From Diacronema lutheri (Eukaryota > Haptophyta > Pavlovophyceae > Pavlovales > Pavlovaceae): 64,000 bases of DNA. Each line of letters opens with the position of its first letter. Position 1 is the stretch's first letter. The stretch covers positions 186,001-250,000 of the forward strand of contig JAGTXO010000028.1 in assembly GCA_019448385.1 (NCBI GenBank), in the 5' to 3' direction. This document shows, one piece after another, positions 1 through 8,504 of the stretch. The notes under the pieces were generated by a model. That model saw nothing but the letters and a program-made list of their open reading frames with translations, did not search any database and was not told the DNA's origin. The position numbers and the translations under genes were made by a program.

Positions 1-846
1 CGGCGCGCGCGCGGGCCAAAACTTGCACGCGTCCGATTGGTCGTTACCCGCGGCGACCACGACGGTGACGCCGGCATTGACGAGGTTTGCGACGAAGCCG
101 TCGAGCTGCGTGCTTCCTCCCGGCCCGCCGAGCGACATGGATGCCACCTTGAGCTCGGCGGGATGCGCGGCGACCCAGTCCATGCCGGCGACCACGTCGG
201 ACGTCGAGCCACCGTTTGGACCAAGCACGCGCACGCCGTGCACCGTCGCGTTGCGCGCGACGCCGAACGAGGCGCCGGCCGCCGTGCCCGCGCAGTGCGT
301 GCCGTGCCCGTCAGGATCGTCCGGCTGGTCGTCGTCGTCGACGAGATCGATCCCGTCGCCGATGCGGCTCGTGCCGTCGGCGCGCACAAACTGCTCGTGC
401 TGCATGTTCAGCCCCGTGTCGATGATGAAGATGTGCACGCCCGTGCCGTCGGCCGGCGTCGAGAAGGCGCCGTCGAGCGGGAGCGTCGGCGAGTCGATCC
501 GGTCGAGACCCCATGGCAGCGTCGTCGGCAGCGCGGCCGCGCGCGTCTCGCCGTATGCGTGCACTCGCCCGTTTGGCACGATCGTGGCGCCGTGCGCCTC
601 GTAGTAAGCGCGTGCCTCGGGCGAGAGCTTCGCGGCAAAGCCGCGCGCGACCGTGCCGTACGTGCGCAGCACCTCGACCGCGCCGGCCGGCGCGCCGCTC
701 AGCCGCCACGCCGAGACCGACGCAGCCGTCGGGTTGTCGTCCGGCCGGTTGAACGTGACGATGAATTCCGCGCCGTCGTCCTCGATCGCGGCGCCCACGC
801 CGTCGCCGAGCAGGCCGGCGACGAGCAGCGCGACGAGTCGGCACAT
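1..846 (-). CDS. Subtilisin-like serine protease (S8, proteinase K-like), 3' end outside window
   Basis: The minus strand is open from an ATG at 846 to the left edge, about 282 residues, and continues outside. A short hydrophobic leader (MCRLVALLVAGLLG) suggests a secreted proenzyme. It is followed by an inhibitor I9-like propeptide, then the catalytic domain beginning near LPWGLDRIDSPTLPLDG. The Asp motif is IIDTGLN (about residue 142) and the His motif is DPDGHGTHCAGTAAG (about 180). The conserved substrate-pocket stretch VASMSLGGPGG and the segment VVVAAGNDQSDAC are also present. The catalytic Ser (GTSMA) must lie beyond the left edge. Proteinase K-type subtilases cleave proteins in secretory or extracellular compartments. 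No intron is visible in this part. Family assignment is secure; substrate and location are inferred. Confidence 0.9.
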   Translation of the reverse strand, partial: MCRLVALLVAGLLGDGVGAAIEDDGAEFIVTFNRPDDNPTAASVSAWRLSGAPAGAVEVLRTYGTVARGFAAKLSPEARAYYEAHGATIVPNGRVHAYGETRAAALPTTLPWGLDRIDSPTLPLDGAFSTPADGTGVHIFIIDTGLNMQHEQFVRADGTSRIGDGIDLVDDDDQPDDPDGHGTHCAGTAAGASFGVARNATVHGVRVLGPNGGSTSDVVAGMDWVAAHPAELKVASMSLGGPGGSTQLDGFVANLVNAGVTVVVAAGNDQSDACKFWPARAP

Positions 847-1046
847 CCTCGATGCTAAACCTAGCGAGCGTTGGCGCCCTAAACCTACGCTCTGAGTGCC
901 TCCCAGCGCCCGCTATATAAAAGCCAACGCCTGCGGTCGGAAAGCCCAATCATTGACTACCCGCACTCCCGTCGGGAGTCTCCACTCCCCGGACTCCGCT
1001 TTCTTTATTTGCGCCGACACACCGTCGTCGAGCGCGGGGTCGTCGG

Positions 1047-3235
1047 TCACTTGTTGCCATATTGCGCGCCCGACTCGCTGTCGACCTCGGCGAGCCGCAC
1101 GTAAAGCGCGTGCGCAGCCTGCGAGCCGCGCCACGAGACGCAGAGGATCGTCGACCACTCGCCTGGCATGTGCTGCGCAACGACGACGCCCTCGACGAAC
1201 TCCGCCGCGCACTGCCGCTCGTCGCTCGGCTCGCGCGTCGCCGACGCGGCACGGAAAAGGAGGCCGCATGCCTTGAGCACGCCGACAAACTCGTCCAGCG
1301 TTTCAGCGGGGTGCGGCCGTCGGTAGCACGTGAGCTGCGTGAGCACGGCGCACGACGAGGCCGCATCGGCGGGCGGCCGTTGCAGCGAGCGCCAGAGGAA
1401 GTAGGCGAGCGAGCCGTTCGGCCGGCCCATATTCAAATCGACGATGACGGGCGTGTGCGCGTCACCGCCCGCGCTCAGACGCGAATCGAGCACGAAGTCC
1501 ATGCCCCACTGCCCGTTGAGCCCGAGGTACGAGCCGATCGCCACGCCGGCGCGTGCCATTGCCTGCACGGCCTCGTCGGAAAGGACGCTTGGCGTCAGAT
1601 TGCCGTTGTTGAGCGAATCCACGAGCATCTGCCGGGCGGCGCGGCGGACGAGCGCCGCGACTTGGGACATGGTGAGGGCCGCGCGGATGCATGAGGCGCG
1701 GCACTCATCAGCCTTGTTGCGCGGCACGGCGCGGCGGCGGACCTGGTCAGCAATGGCAAGCACGCGCGAGCCGACCATGTAAATCGTAGGCGAGGGTCCG
1801 CCAGCCTCGCCGACCATTTCTTCCACGATCATCGACGCGGTAGGCGCGGCGACATGCGGCCTGGGCACGAGCGCGTTAGGCGCGAGTGCGTCGGGCGCGC
1901 CCGCGCCCGCGCCGACGGCGGGGTGCGCCGTGGCCACGGCGGTTGCGGCGTCGTCGCCAACTGCAGGCAGGCTGAGCGCATTGAGCGGCGAAGGCGGCGC
2001 GAGCGGCGATGGGTTCAGCGGCCGCAGATGCCACGGCTGCGCGTCGAGGACGAGCCCGCGGCAGCCGAGCCCGTCGGTCGGCTTGAGGACGACCTTCGTG
2101 CGCGACAGGTTGGCGGCGTCGACCATGCATCCGGCGAGCGGCGCCGGCGCGCCCACGCATCTCGCCTCTTCGAGCTCGGCAAGCGCGCAGTTCTTGAGCG
2201 CGGCGTACGCAACCTGCTCCTCCGCCGCGTTGGCGCAGATGTACCCACGCGGCGCGCGCACGTCGCACAGCGTGGTGCGCTCGCCGCCGACCGCGCCGTC
2301 GATATCGGCGCCACCGCCGAGCAGGCCGGCTGCGAGCGCATCTTCAATGCAGCCGAGCGCGCGACGCGGCGTGGACGCCAGCGGCGCAGCCGGCGGCACG
2401 ACCGACGGCGCGGTCGGTTGCGCGGCGGGCTGCACCGCGCCAGGCACGAGAGCGGCGAGCGGCGTGCGGCTAAGCTGCGGGTGCAACCAGCCCTTGGCCT
2501 GCTGCAGCGAGCCGAGCAGCGGGTGCTCGTCCGGGTCGCCGAGGCAGTTGACGCCCGCAGAGAGAATCTCGTGTTCGATGCGCTGGTCGAGGTGCGCGTG
2601 GTACAGGTGAAGCTTCGAGCGCGCGGCGCCCGCAGGGTAGCGCGCGCCGATCTGCGCGAGCACGTCGGCGAGCGCGAGGCTCGACGGCGAAACGGTCTGC
2701 GCAGCAAGCGCGAGCGCGCGCGCCGACGGACTGCCGGGCGCCGCCGGCGCGGGCGAGATGGGCGCAAAGGCGGGGAGCGAGACGGCAACACCGGCGACCA
2801 CGCGCCTGCTCCACGCGCGGTCGCGCTCGACCGACGGCTTCTTGACAGCGTCCGGCAGGGCGAGGTCGAGGCGCGCATCATACCAGAGCGCCTGCCATTG
2901 CTGCAGGCCGTACTCTGCGGCAGACCGAGAGAGGTGGGCGGTGGGCACTCGTGCGACAAAGCGCGTGAGCAGCGGGCTAACGCGCGCGCGCGCGCGCGCG
3001 CGCGTTGTGACAAGCGACGCGGCCGCGCGCGCGCACCCTGCACCCAAAGCGAGAAGAGCCGTCGCGGCTCGTCGAGCGAAGGGAGGGCGACCAGATCGAT
3101 GCCCGCGCGGCACGCGGCGATGGCACGGCACGAGCGCTCAATTAGCCGGTGGCGCGTCCATGCCTCTGAGCGCGGCCACCAGGCAAAGACGATGGCCGCC
3201 TCCTGCAGCGCGGGCAGGAGAGGATCGGGCCGGGC

Positions 3236-3267
<32 letters not shown>

Positions 3268-4486
3268 CTGGAAGGACTTGGGTGAGCAGGGAGTGCGGCC
3301 GCGAGGTGGCGGGCGCGGCGGGCTTTGGGCTGCGAGCGCACGCGCTGTGAGGCGGTGAGGCGCGCACATGCAGAGCAGCGCTCGGCATTAGGCCGCGCGA
3401 ATCGATGAGCGTGGTGTGCAACGCCTCCGTCGGCTGTGGCTCGTAGAGAGGACGGCCTTTCATTTTGCCGATGGACGGCGCACCGTGCGCGGCGTGCAGC
3501 TCCGGCGCGGGAGGTAGGTGGAGCGCACTGGCCTCAGCTACCGCAATCGCGGCAAAGTCGAGCTGTGTGCTCGACGTGGACAGCTTGGACGAGTGCGAAG
3601 CGTTGTCGCTCGTGCTCACGCGCCGTGCGCTTGCGAGCGCAAGGTCGTGGCCGGCGGCAGCCGTCGCCTCGGCCAGGTGGCACGCGGACGGCGGGCGGGT
3701 AGGCTCGCGCGAATCAAAGCTGAGATCCGCGTCCATGCCGGCGTCTGACTCGAGGCCGCAGCCAAAATGCGGCTGCGACCGAGGCTGCATCTTGTTTGAG
3801 AGCGTCGAGAGCGCCGGACGCTTGAGGCCGTGCGAACGGCCACCGTCGGCGGCGCGCGCGCGCGCGGTCGGCGAGGAGAGTGCGACGACGCCGCACGCAG
3901 TGCTGTGACCCATCCCATGCCGCACCGCGAATCCAGGAGGCTGCGCGCCCCACGCCGACGCGACCGTCGCGACGGCGCTGGCGGTCGTGGCCGGCGCGGC
4001 AGGCATGTTCGAACAGAGCGCCTTGGGCCGTGCTTCTTGCGCAGGCGCGTCGTGCGTGGCGGTAGCGCCGTCGAACAGGTTTGCGCTTGCGCACAACGAG
4101 CCGACCTCGCGCGTTGCCACCCATGCATCATCCGAGAGCTTGCACGCCTGGTATGCGCTCGCGCCGCCCCGCGCGTTGGCGTCAAGCGACGCGCCGCGCG
4201 CGTGCGCGCGCTCGTCGAGCTCCGGAGCGAGCGTGCAGCTCGGGTCTACCTGACGGCATCCCGCGTGCAAATGCGCCATCCGCGCCGTGCCGATCGGCCG
4301 CGCCAGCGCGTCCTCACTGCGGGACAGCCGCAGCTTGCTCACAACGGGCATTCTTTGGTGGGTTGTCCCGCGCGCTCGGTGGAAGGCCGCGGCGAGACTC
4401 GGTGACGCCCTCATCCGAAGTATGAATTCGGCCTGAAAAAGCCCTTTCATTTTTCTTCTCCCTGCAACGGTATGAAGGTTCGTCAT
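1047..4486 (-). CDS. ATP-grasp domain protein of unknown substrate
   Basis: Proposed exons on the minus strand are 4486-3368, 3202-3037 and 2914-1047, giving about 1050 residues. Introns are GTGCGC...CAG, and the first contains a 30-nt C run. The N-terminal third is low-complexity. The C-terminal half has ATP-grasp features: KVVLKPTDGLGCRG (nucleotide-binding Lys and Gly-rich loop), SMIVEEMVGE (adenine contact), GMDFVLD and VIVDLNMGRPNG, where D and N are the expected metal ligands. ATP-grasp enzymes join a carboxylate to an amine or thiol through an acyl phosphate; the substrate cannot be read here. The start may instead be the in-frame ATG at 4450. The gene is head to head with the glycosyltransferase at 4551, with 64 bp between the ATGs. 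Fold confidence is moderate to good; function is unknown. Confidence 0.65.
3238..3267. repeat. 30-nt G homopolymer (C on the sense strand, in an intron)
   Basis: An uninterrupted run of about 30 G on the plus strand. On the coding (minus) strand it is poly-C and lies about 35 nt upstream of the proposed acceptor (CTGCAG at about 3203) of the ATP-grasp gene's first intron. If not spliced it would encode a proline tract in frame. Confidence 0.9.
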
Positions 4487-4550
4487 ACGGCCCAGTGGTC
4501 ATAGACCACAGAATGGCGGACGAGAAGAGCGGGTGTGCTTGAGACCTACA

Positions 4551-6108
4551 ATGGGGGAGCAGGCGCGGCCGCCCTTTCTGCTGAGCCTCTTCCTCCTGGC
4601 GATCGTGCGCCAGGACGCAAACCGTAGGCGCACGCCATCAGCTTCGCCCTGTGAGCCCATTGCGTGCGCGCTCGCATTTTGGATGCTACGAGCAGCGCGG
4701 CTCGGCGAGGCGATCGAACGGCGATCTGGGCGCGACGTTGCGCTCGACGTGTACACGACGTGCGTGCCGGCTGGCGTGACTGAGACGCATTCGAACGTGA
4801 CGGTGCGCATCCACGCTGCTCTGCCCGACGAGCTCGCGCAAACTCAGGCGCACGCGCCGCCGCGCGCCAATCCGCGCACGCTCGTGCTCACGCTCCAAAA
4901 GTGGGTTGCTCTCGCTCGTCGACGCCGAGTATGTGTGCGCGCTCGACCTGGACATGGACGTGTTCCTACCGACGCTCGAGCCTTTTGCCGATGCGGTAGC
5001 CGACGAGTGGCTCGACGCGTTTGCGCGCATGCGCGGCGTCGGCGCGCACCTCGCGTCGCACCCAGACCACTCGTCGCCCATCAACGCCGGCTTCATGCTG
5101 CTTCGGCCGAACCGTAGCTTGTACGAGGAGGGCGTACGGCTGCTCGCGCGCGCAGACAGGGCCTGGTCCGTCGACGCGGGCTGGGATCTCCTCGGTCGCC
5201 CGCTCGACGTCGTGCCGCGCACCGACGTGGTCTTGCTCGCCACTGGCGGCCGCCGGCACGCAATGGCTCAGTGGGTCTCAAACGGCAAGTGGGACTTTGT
5301 GGGCGCGATGCTCGACCAGGTGCGCACACGCCTGCGCGCCGCGCCGCAGCGGTGCGTGCCGCACGCGCCGCGCGCGTGGAGCCGCAGCGAGCCGCTCGCC
5401 CGCCCGTCGAGCCGCACGCGCCGCAGCGCCGCCCCTCGCCCGGCCCGCATGGCGCCCGGCTCGCCGTCTGCGCTGTACGCGAGGTGCGTGTGGTCCGGAT
5501 GCGGCACGAGGCCGACCTCGAGCACGCGGTGGCCGGTGGTGCGCTCGCAGGGCTTCTTCTTCCACATGTACCGGGTGCGAAGGAGCTGGCCGTACGGCAT
5601 CGACGAGCGCTGCCTGCCACCCGTGACGGCGAGCGAGGGCGTGGCGCGCGCCTCGGCGAACGCGCGCGTGTCGGCATCGGCAGCGTTGATGGCGGGCGCG
5701 GAGCCGAAGCAGCGGCGGCAGTGGCGCTACCGCCTTGCGCACATGTTCAACAAGCCATTTCGCTCCAACCTCTGCGGCATGTTGGCGAAGCCGCCGGCCC
5801 TCGACACGAAGGGCAGGCGCGACGCCATTTACGCACACAAGGCGAGCAGCTGGCACGCAGGCCTCGTGCAGGCGTTCGGCGGGCGCAACGCGGACGAACC
5901 GTCGCTGATGCCCGCACAGCTGCGCGCGCGCTGCGCCGCAGCCTCGGCGCAGCAAGTCGCGTGCGCGCGCACGAGGCTCAAGCAGCTCGGAGGCCGCTGG
6001 GCGGAAATCGCTTACTCGATGCTGCCGCTCGACCGAGCGTACAGCACGCCGGCCATCTTTGCCTACACGACGAGCGGCTGCCCAAAGCTCGTTGTCGGCG
6101 CGGCATAG
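4551..6108 (+). CDS. GT-A type glycosyltransferase, membrane anchored, with an apparent frame change
   Basis: The reading starts MGEQARPPFLLSLFLLAIV, a signal anchor of a type II Golgi-type protein. The catalytic region has ALDLDMD (DxD-type metal and nucleotide-sugar site) and PINAGFMLLRPN, typical of GT8-like or related GT-A enzymes. Later comes GFFFHMYRVRRSWPYG. An intron at 5320-5550 (GTGCGC...CTCGCAG) joins AMLDQ to GFFFH. The frame changes at 4903-4905. The upstream frame ends LVLTLQKW and the downstream frame begins LLSLVDAEYVCALD; reading one G fewer in TGGG would make LQKWLLSLVDAEYV continuous. There is no room for an intron, so this is a sequencing error, a recent lesion, or a very unusual junction. 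Family confidence is good; donor sugar and acceptor are unknown. Confidence 0.7.
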
Positions 6109-6259
6109 AGCGCGCGCGTCCCGCGCGGGCTCGCCGTTGCGTAGCTTTTGGCGAGCGCACACGCTCTCGCCGAACAAAAGCCGAGCAGCTGGCACGCAGG
6201 CCACGTGCAGGCATTCACCGACGACCTGCCCCTCGTCATCACCGCACGTCGTGCGCAGC

Positions 6260-6262
<3 letters not shown>

Positions 6263-6289
<27 letters not shown>
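6263..6289. repeat. 27-nt G homopolymer
   Basis: Uninterrupted G run about 155 bp downstream of the glycosyltransferase stop. It is complementary to the C run at 6512. Confidence 0.95.
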
Positions 6290-6290
<1 letters not shown>

Positions 6291-6511
6291 TCGGTGTCAC
6301 GCCGTCACCTGTCCCCATGTCGTCAGACGTCCTTCTCCTTCATACCCCACGTCTGCCTTCGGCCGCCGCCGGAGCCCGGAGGACATCACCACTCCTGCCA
6401 GAGCCCATCGCAAGCATCGTTCGCATTTTTCGGATCGACGCCCTGATGTCGGCCTGATGTTGCGTGCGCCCTTTCGCTCGCTCCGCTTGTCCAGCCTCGG
6501 CCCCGTGCACG

Positions 6512-6534
6512 CCCCCCCCCCCCCCCCCCCCCCC
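6512..6534. repeat. 23-nt C homopolymer
   Basis: Uninterrupted C run about 100 bp upstream of the start codon at 6636. It is complementary to the G run at 6263. Confidence 0.95.
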
Positions 6535-6635
6535 TGCTGACCCGCCTGTAAGCGTCGTTCGCATTTTTCGGATCAACATGCTGATGACATGATGTGACCA
6601 ACCTTTTGTGCCAGAACCGCCCAAACCACTTCCTC

Positions 6636-7514
6636 ATGCACGCGCGCTCGACGCTCGAGCGGCTCGCCGCGTCGCTCGTCGCGCGGGTGGGCTCCGACGC
6701 CATGTTCACCGCCGTCGCATGCTTTACCGTCCAGTTTGCACTCGCCCTTCTTGGCCTCTTCGCGCAGCAGCTTGGCTCGCGCGTCGGGAGTGGTGCGGCC
6801 GACTTGTGCGTCTGGGCGCACGACGTTGCCGTCGTCGGTTACTTCCTGGCGACACGCGCGCCGGCGGAGGGGCGCACCGCGACCAGCAAGCTGAGCCGAG
6901 CGGCGAACGCGATGCTTGCGACCGTGCTCGCGACGCGCTTCGCGATGGGTGCGCTGCGCGCGTGCGTGCTCACGCCGCTCGCGCGCGCATTCAGCGGCGC
7001 GCCCGTCATGCCGGCAGAAGAACGCGCGGGCGAGGTTTGCGCGTTTCCAAGCTCGTTCGGCCGAGAGATGGGAGACGCGAACGCCAAGGCGGTTGACACG
7101 GCACTTGCGGCCGTCATCGGTAGCGTCGAGGCCGAGCTCGCCGTCCAGATCCGCACGGTCCGGACCGAGGTCCAGGTGCAGGTCGGCAGCTCCGTTGCGC
7201 AAGTGACACGCGCGATCGACGCGCAGCTTGACGACGTCAAGGCCGAGCTCGACGTCGTCGCGAAATCTCTGCAGGCCATCATCGGCAATGTCACCGAGAA
7301 CATTGCCACCGTGAAAGCCAGCATGTCGGCTCTCGAGACCAAGATGCATGCGCTCGCGCGCGCGATGCATGCGGCGCTCGCCTTCAGCCTCCTGCTCTGC
7401 ATGCTTGCTGCGGGCGTACGTGCCGCGCAGTGGCTTCAGTGGCGGCGCACCGCTCGCGCCGCGCGCGCGCGGAGTTGCGACACGGAGACCAGGTGGCGCG
7501 CGCGCGCGCGCTGA
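6636..7514 (+). CDS. Hypothetical membrane protein with a long central coiled coil
   Basis: The ATG at 6636 opens 292 residues without an intron; an upstream in-frame GTG is unlikely to be used. Near the N-terminus is a hydrophobic segment around MFTAVACFTVQFALALLGLF. Residues about 140-245 are a heptad-like helix rich in V, A, E and D (for example VEAELAVQIRTVRTEVQVQV), reminiscent of an apolipoprotein or coiled-coil rod. It is followed by a second hydrophobic segment (ALAFSLLLCMLAAGV) and a basic tail. This suggests a protein held in a membrane at both ends with the rod on one side. I recognise no family. It is tail to tail with PDS5. The hydrophobic/amphipathic pattern argues that this frame is the real one. 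Confidence 0.55.
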   Translation: MHARSTLERLAASLVARVGSDAMFTAVACFTVQFALALLGLFAQQLGSRVGSGAADLCVWAHDVAVVGYFLATRAPAEGRTATSKLSRAANAMLATVLATRFAMGALRACVLTPLARAFSGAPVMPAEERAGEVCAFPSSFGREMGDANAKAVDTALAAVIGSVEAELAVQIRTVRTEVQVQVGSSVAQVTRAIDAQLDDVKAELDVVAKSLQAIIGNVTENIATVKASMSALETKMHALARAMHAALAFSLLLCMLAAGVRAAQWLQWRRTARAARARSCDTETRWRARAR

Positions 7515-7720
7515 GTGGGGGGATCTAGAAGACACGCTCCGCTCTAAATTCCAGACTTGAGGGGGGTTGCAGAGTGCAGAGAGGACGTCCGGCGGGGTCA
7601 CATCGTGCGCATGGTTGTGCCCACGCGCACCGATCGTCGCCACGAACCGCGGCGACGACGTGGGGCAAGAGGTCGAGCGGATGCCAGCGAGGCTGTAGCT
7701 TGCGGCGCGCATGCTCGTGC

Positions 7721-8466
7721 TCAACGCACGCCGGCGATCCGCGCGCGGCCGACGCGCGCGCCCGCCGGTTCTGCGGCCACTCCGCGCGTGCGCTTTGATG
7801 CGGCGGGTGCTGCGCGGTTGTGCGAGACACGCGCGCCCGATGCCTTCTTGGGTGGTGCTATGCGAAGCAAAGGCAGGTCGTTCTCGACGTCGGGCGCGAT
7901 TGCGGCCTGAGCGCGCACACATCGGGCAAAGGCGAGCATAAGAGCATTAAAAAAGGCGGCATGCGCGGCGACGAGGCGCAGCAGAAGACGGAGCGGGCGT
8001 TGCCGAGAAACGATACCGCGGCTGGATGCGGTGAGCGCACACGCGAGCGGCGCACCACGAGGCGGGACACGGCCACACAAGCGAGCAGCGCGCGGCGCAA
8101 TGCGCGGCGCGGCGCCGCGCGGCGCTGGGGCGTGCCGGCGCGCGCGCACCGCCATTCGCGCGCTGCGCGCCGCGTGCGCCGCAGCGTCGAGCAGCTCGGC
8201 GGGGAAGTTCGCTTCGGCAGGTGCGGCCGAAGCGCCGAGCGCAGCGCTCGCCAATCGCTCGTGCCGGCCAATCGGCATGCGCGCGTCGCGCCGCGCGGGT
8301 GGCACGGCGCCGCACGCTCGCTTGGCAAGTGCGAGCGGCGCGGACGAGTGCGCCCCCAACGCCATGCGCTTGATCACGCCTTCGTCGTCATCGGAGCCGA
8401 GCGCGTCGCCGTCGTCGGCGCGCACGGTCTCCTCCGCGTCTTTGTCGTGCAACTCGGCAAGGATCC

Positions 8467-8504
<38 letters not shown>

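Larger units (their letters stand above)
6109..6635. other. Intergenic region with partial gene duplicate, direct repeat and paired G/C runs
   Basis: No gene is recognisable. 6174-6217 is a diverged copy of 5837-5877 in the preceding glycosyltransferase (the SSWHAGxVQAF segment). A direct repeat centred on TTCGCATTTTTCGGATC lies at about 6418-6434 and 6558-6574. A 27-nt G run and a 23-nt C run flank about 220 bp. Confidence 0.7.

Noticed and set aside
916-924. TATATAAAA as a TATA box.
   Set aside because: It points right, toward the 3' end of the minus-strand ATP-grasp gene. For the protease on the minus strand it reads TTTTATATA; other genes here have no TATA at a fixed distance.
2975-3003. 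(GC)n dinucleotide run as a Z-DNA or recombination site.
   Set aside because: Alternating GC stretches occur dozens of times across the window, mostly in introns, so this one is not distinctive.
8463-8502. GTC/GAC triplet run as a microsatellite of separate interest.
   Set aside because: It encodes the Asp12 run in the acidic PDS5 tail, as is common in nuclear proteins.
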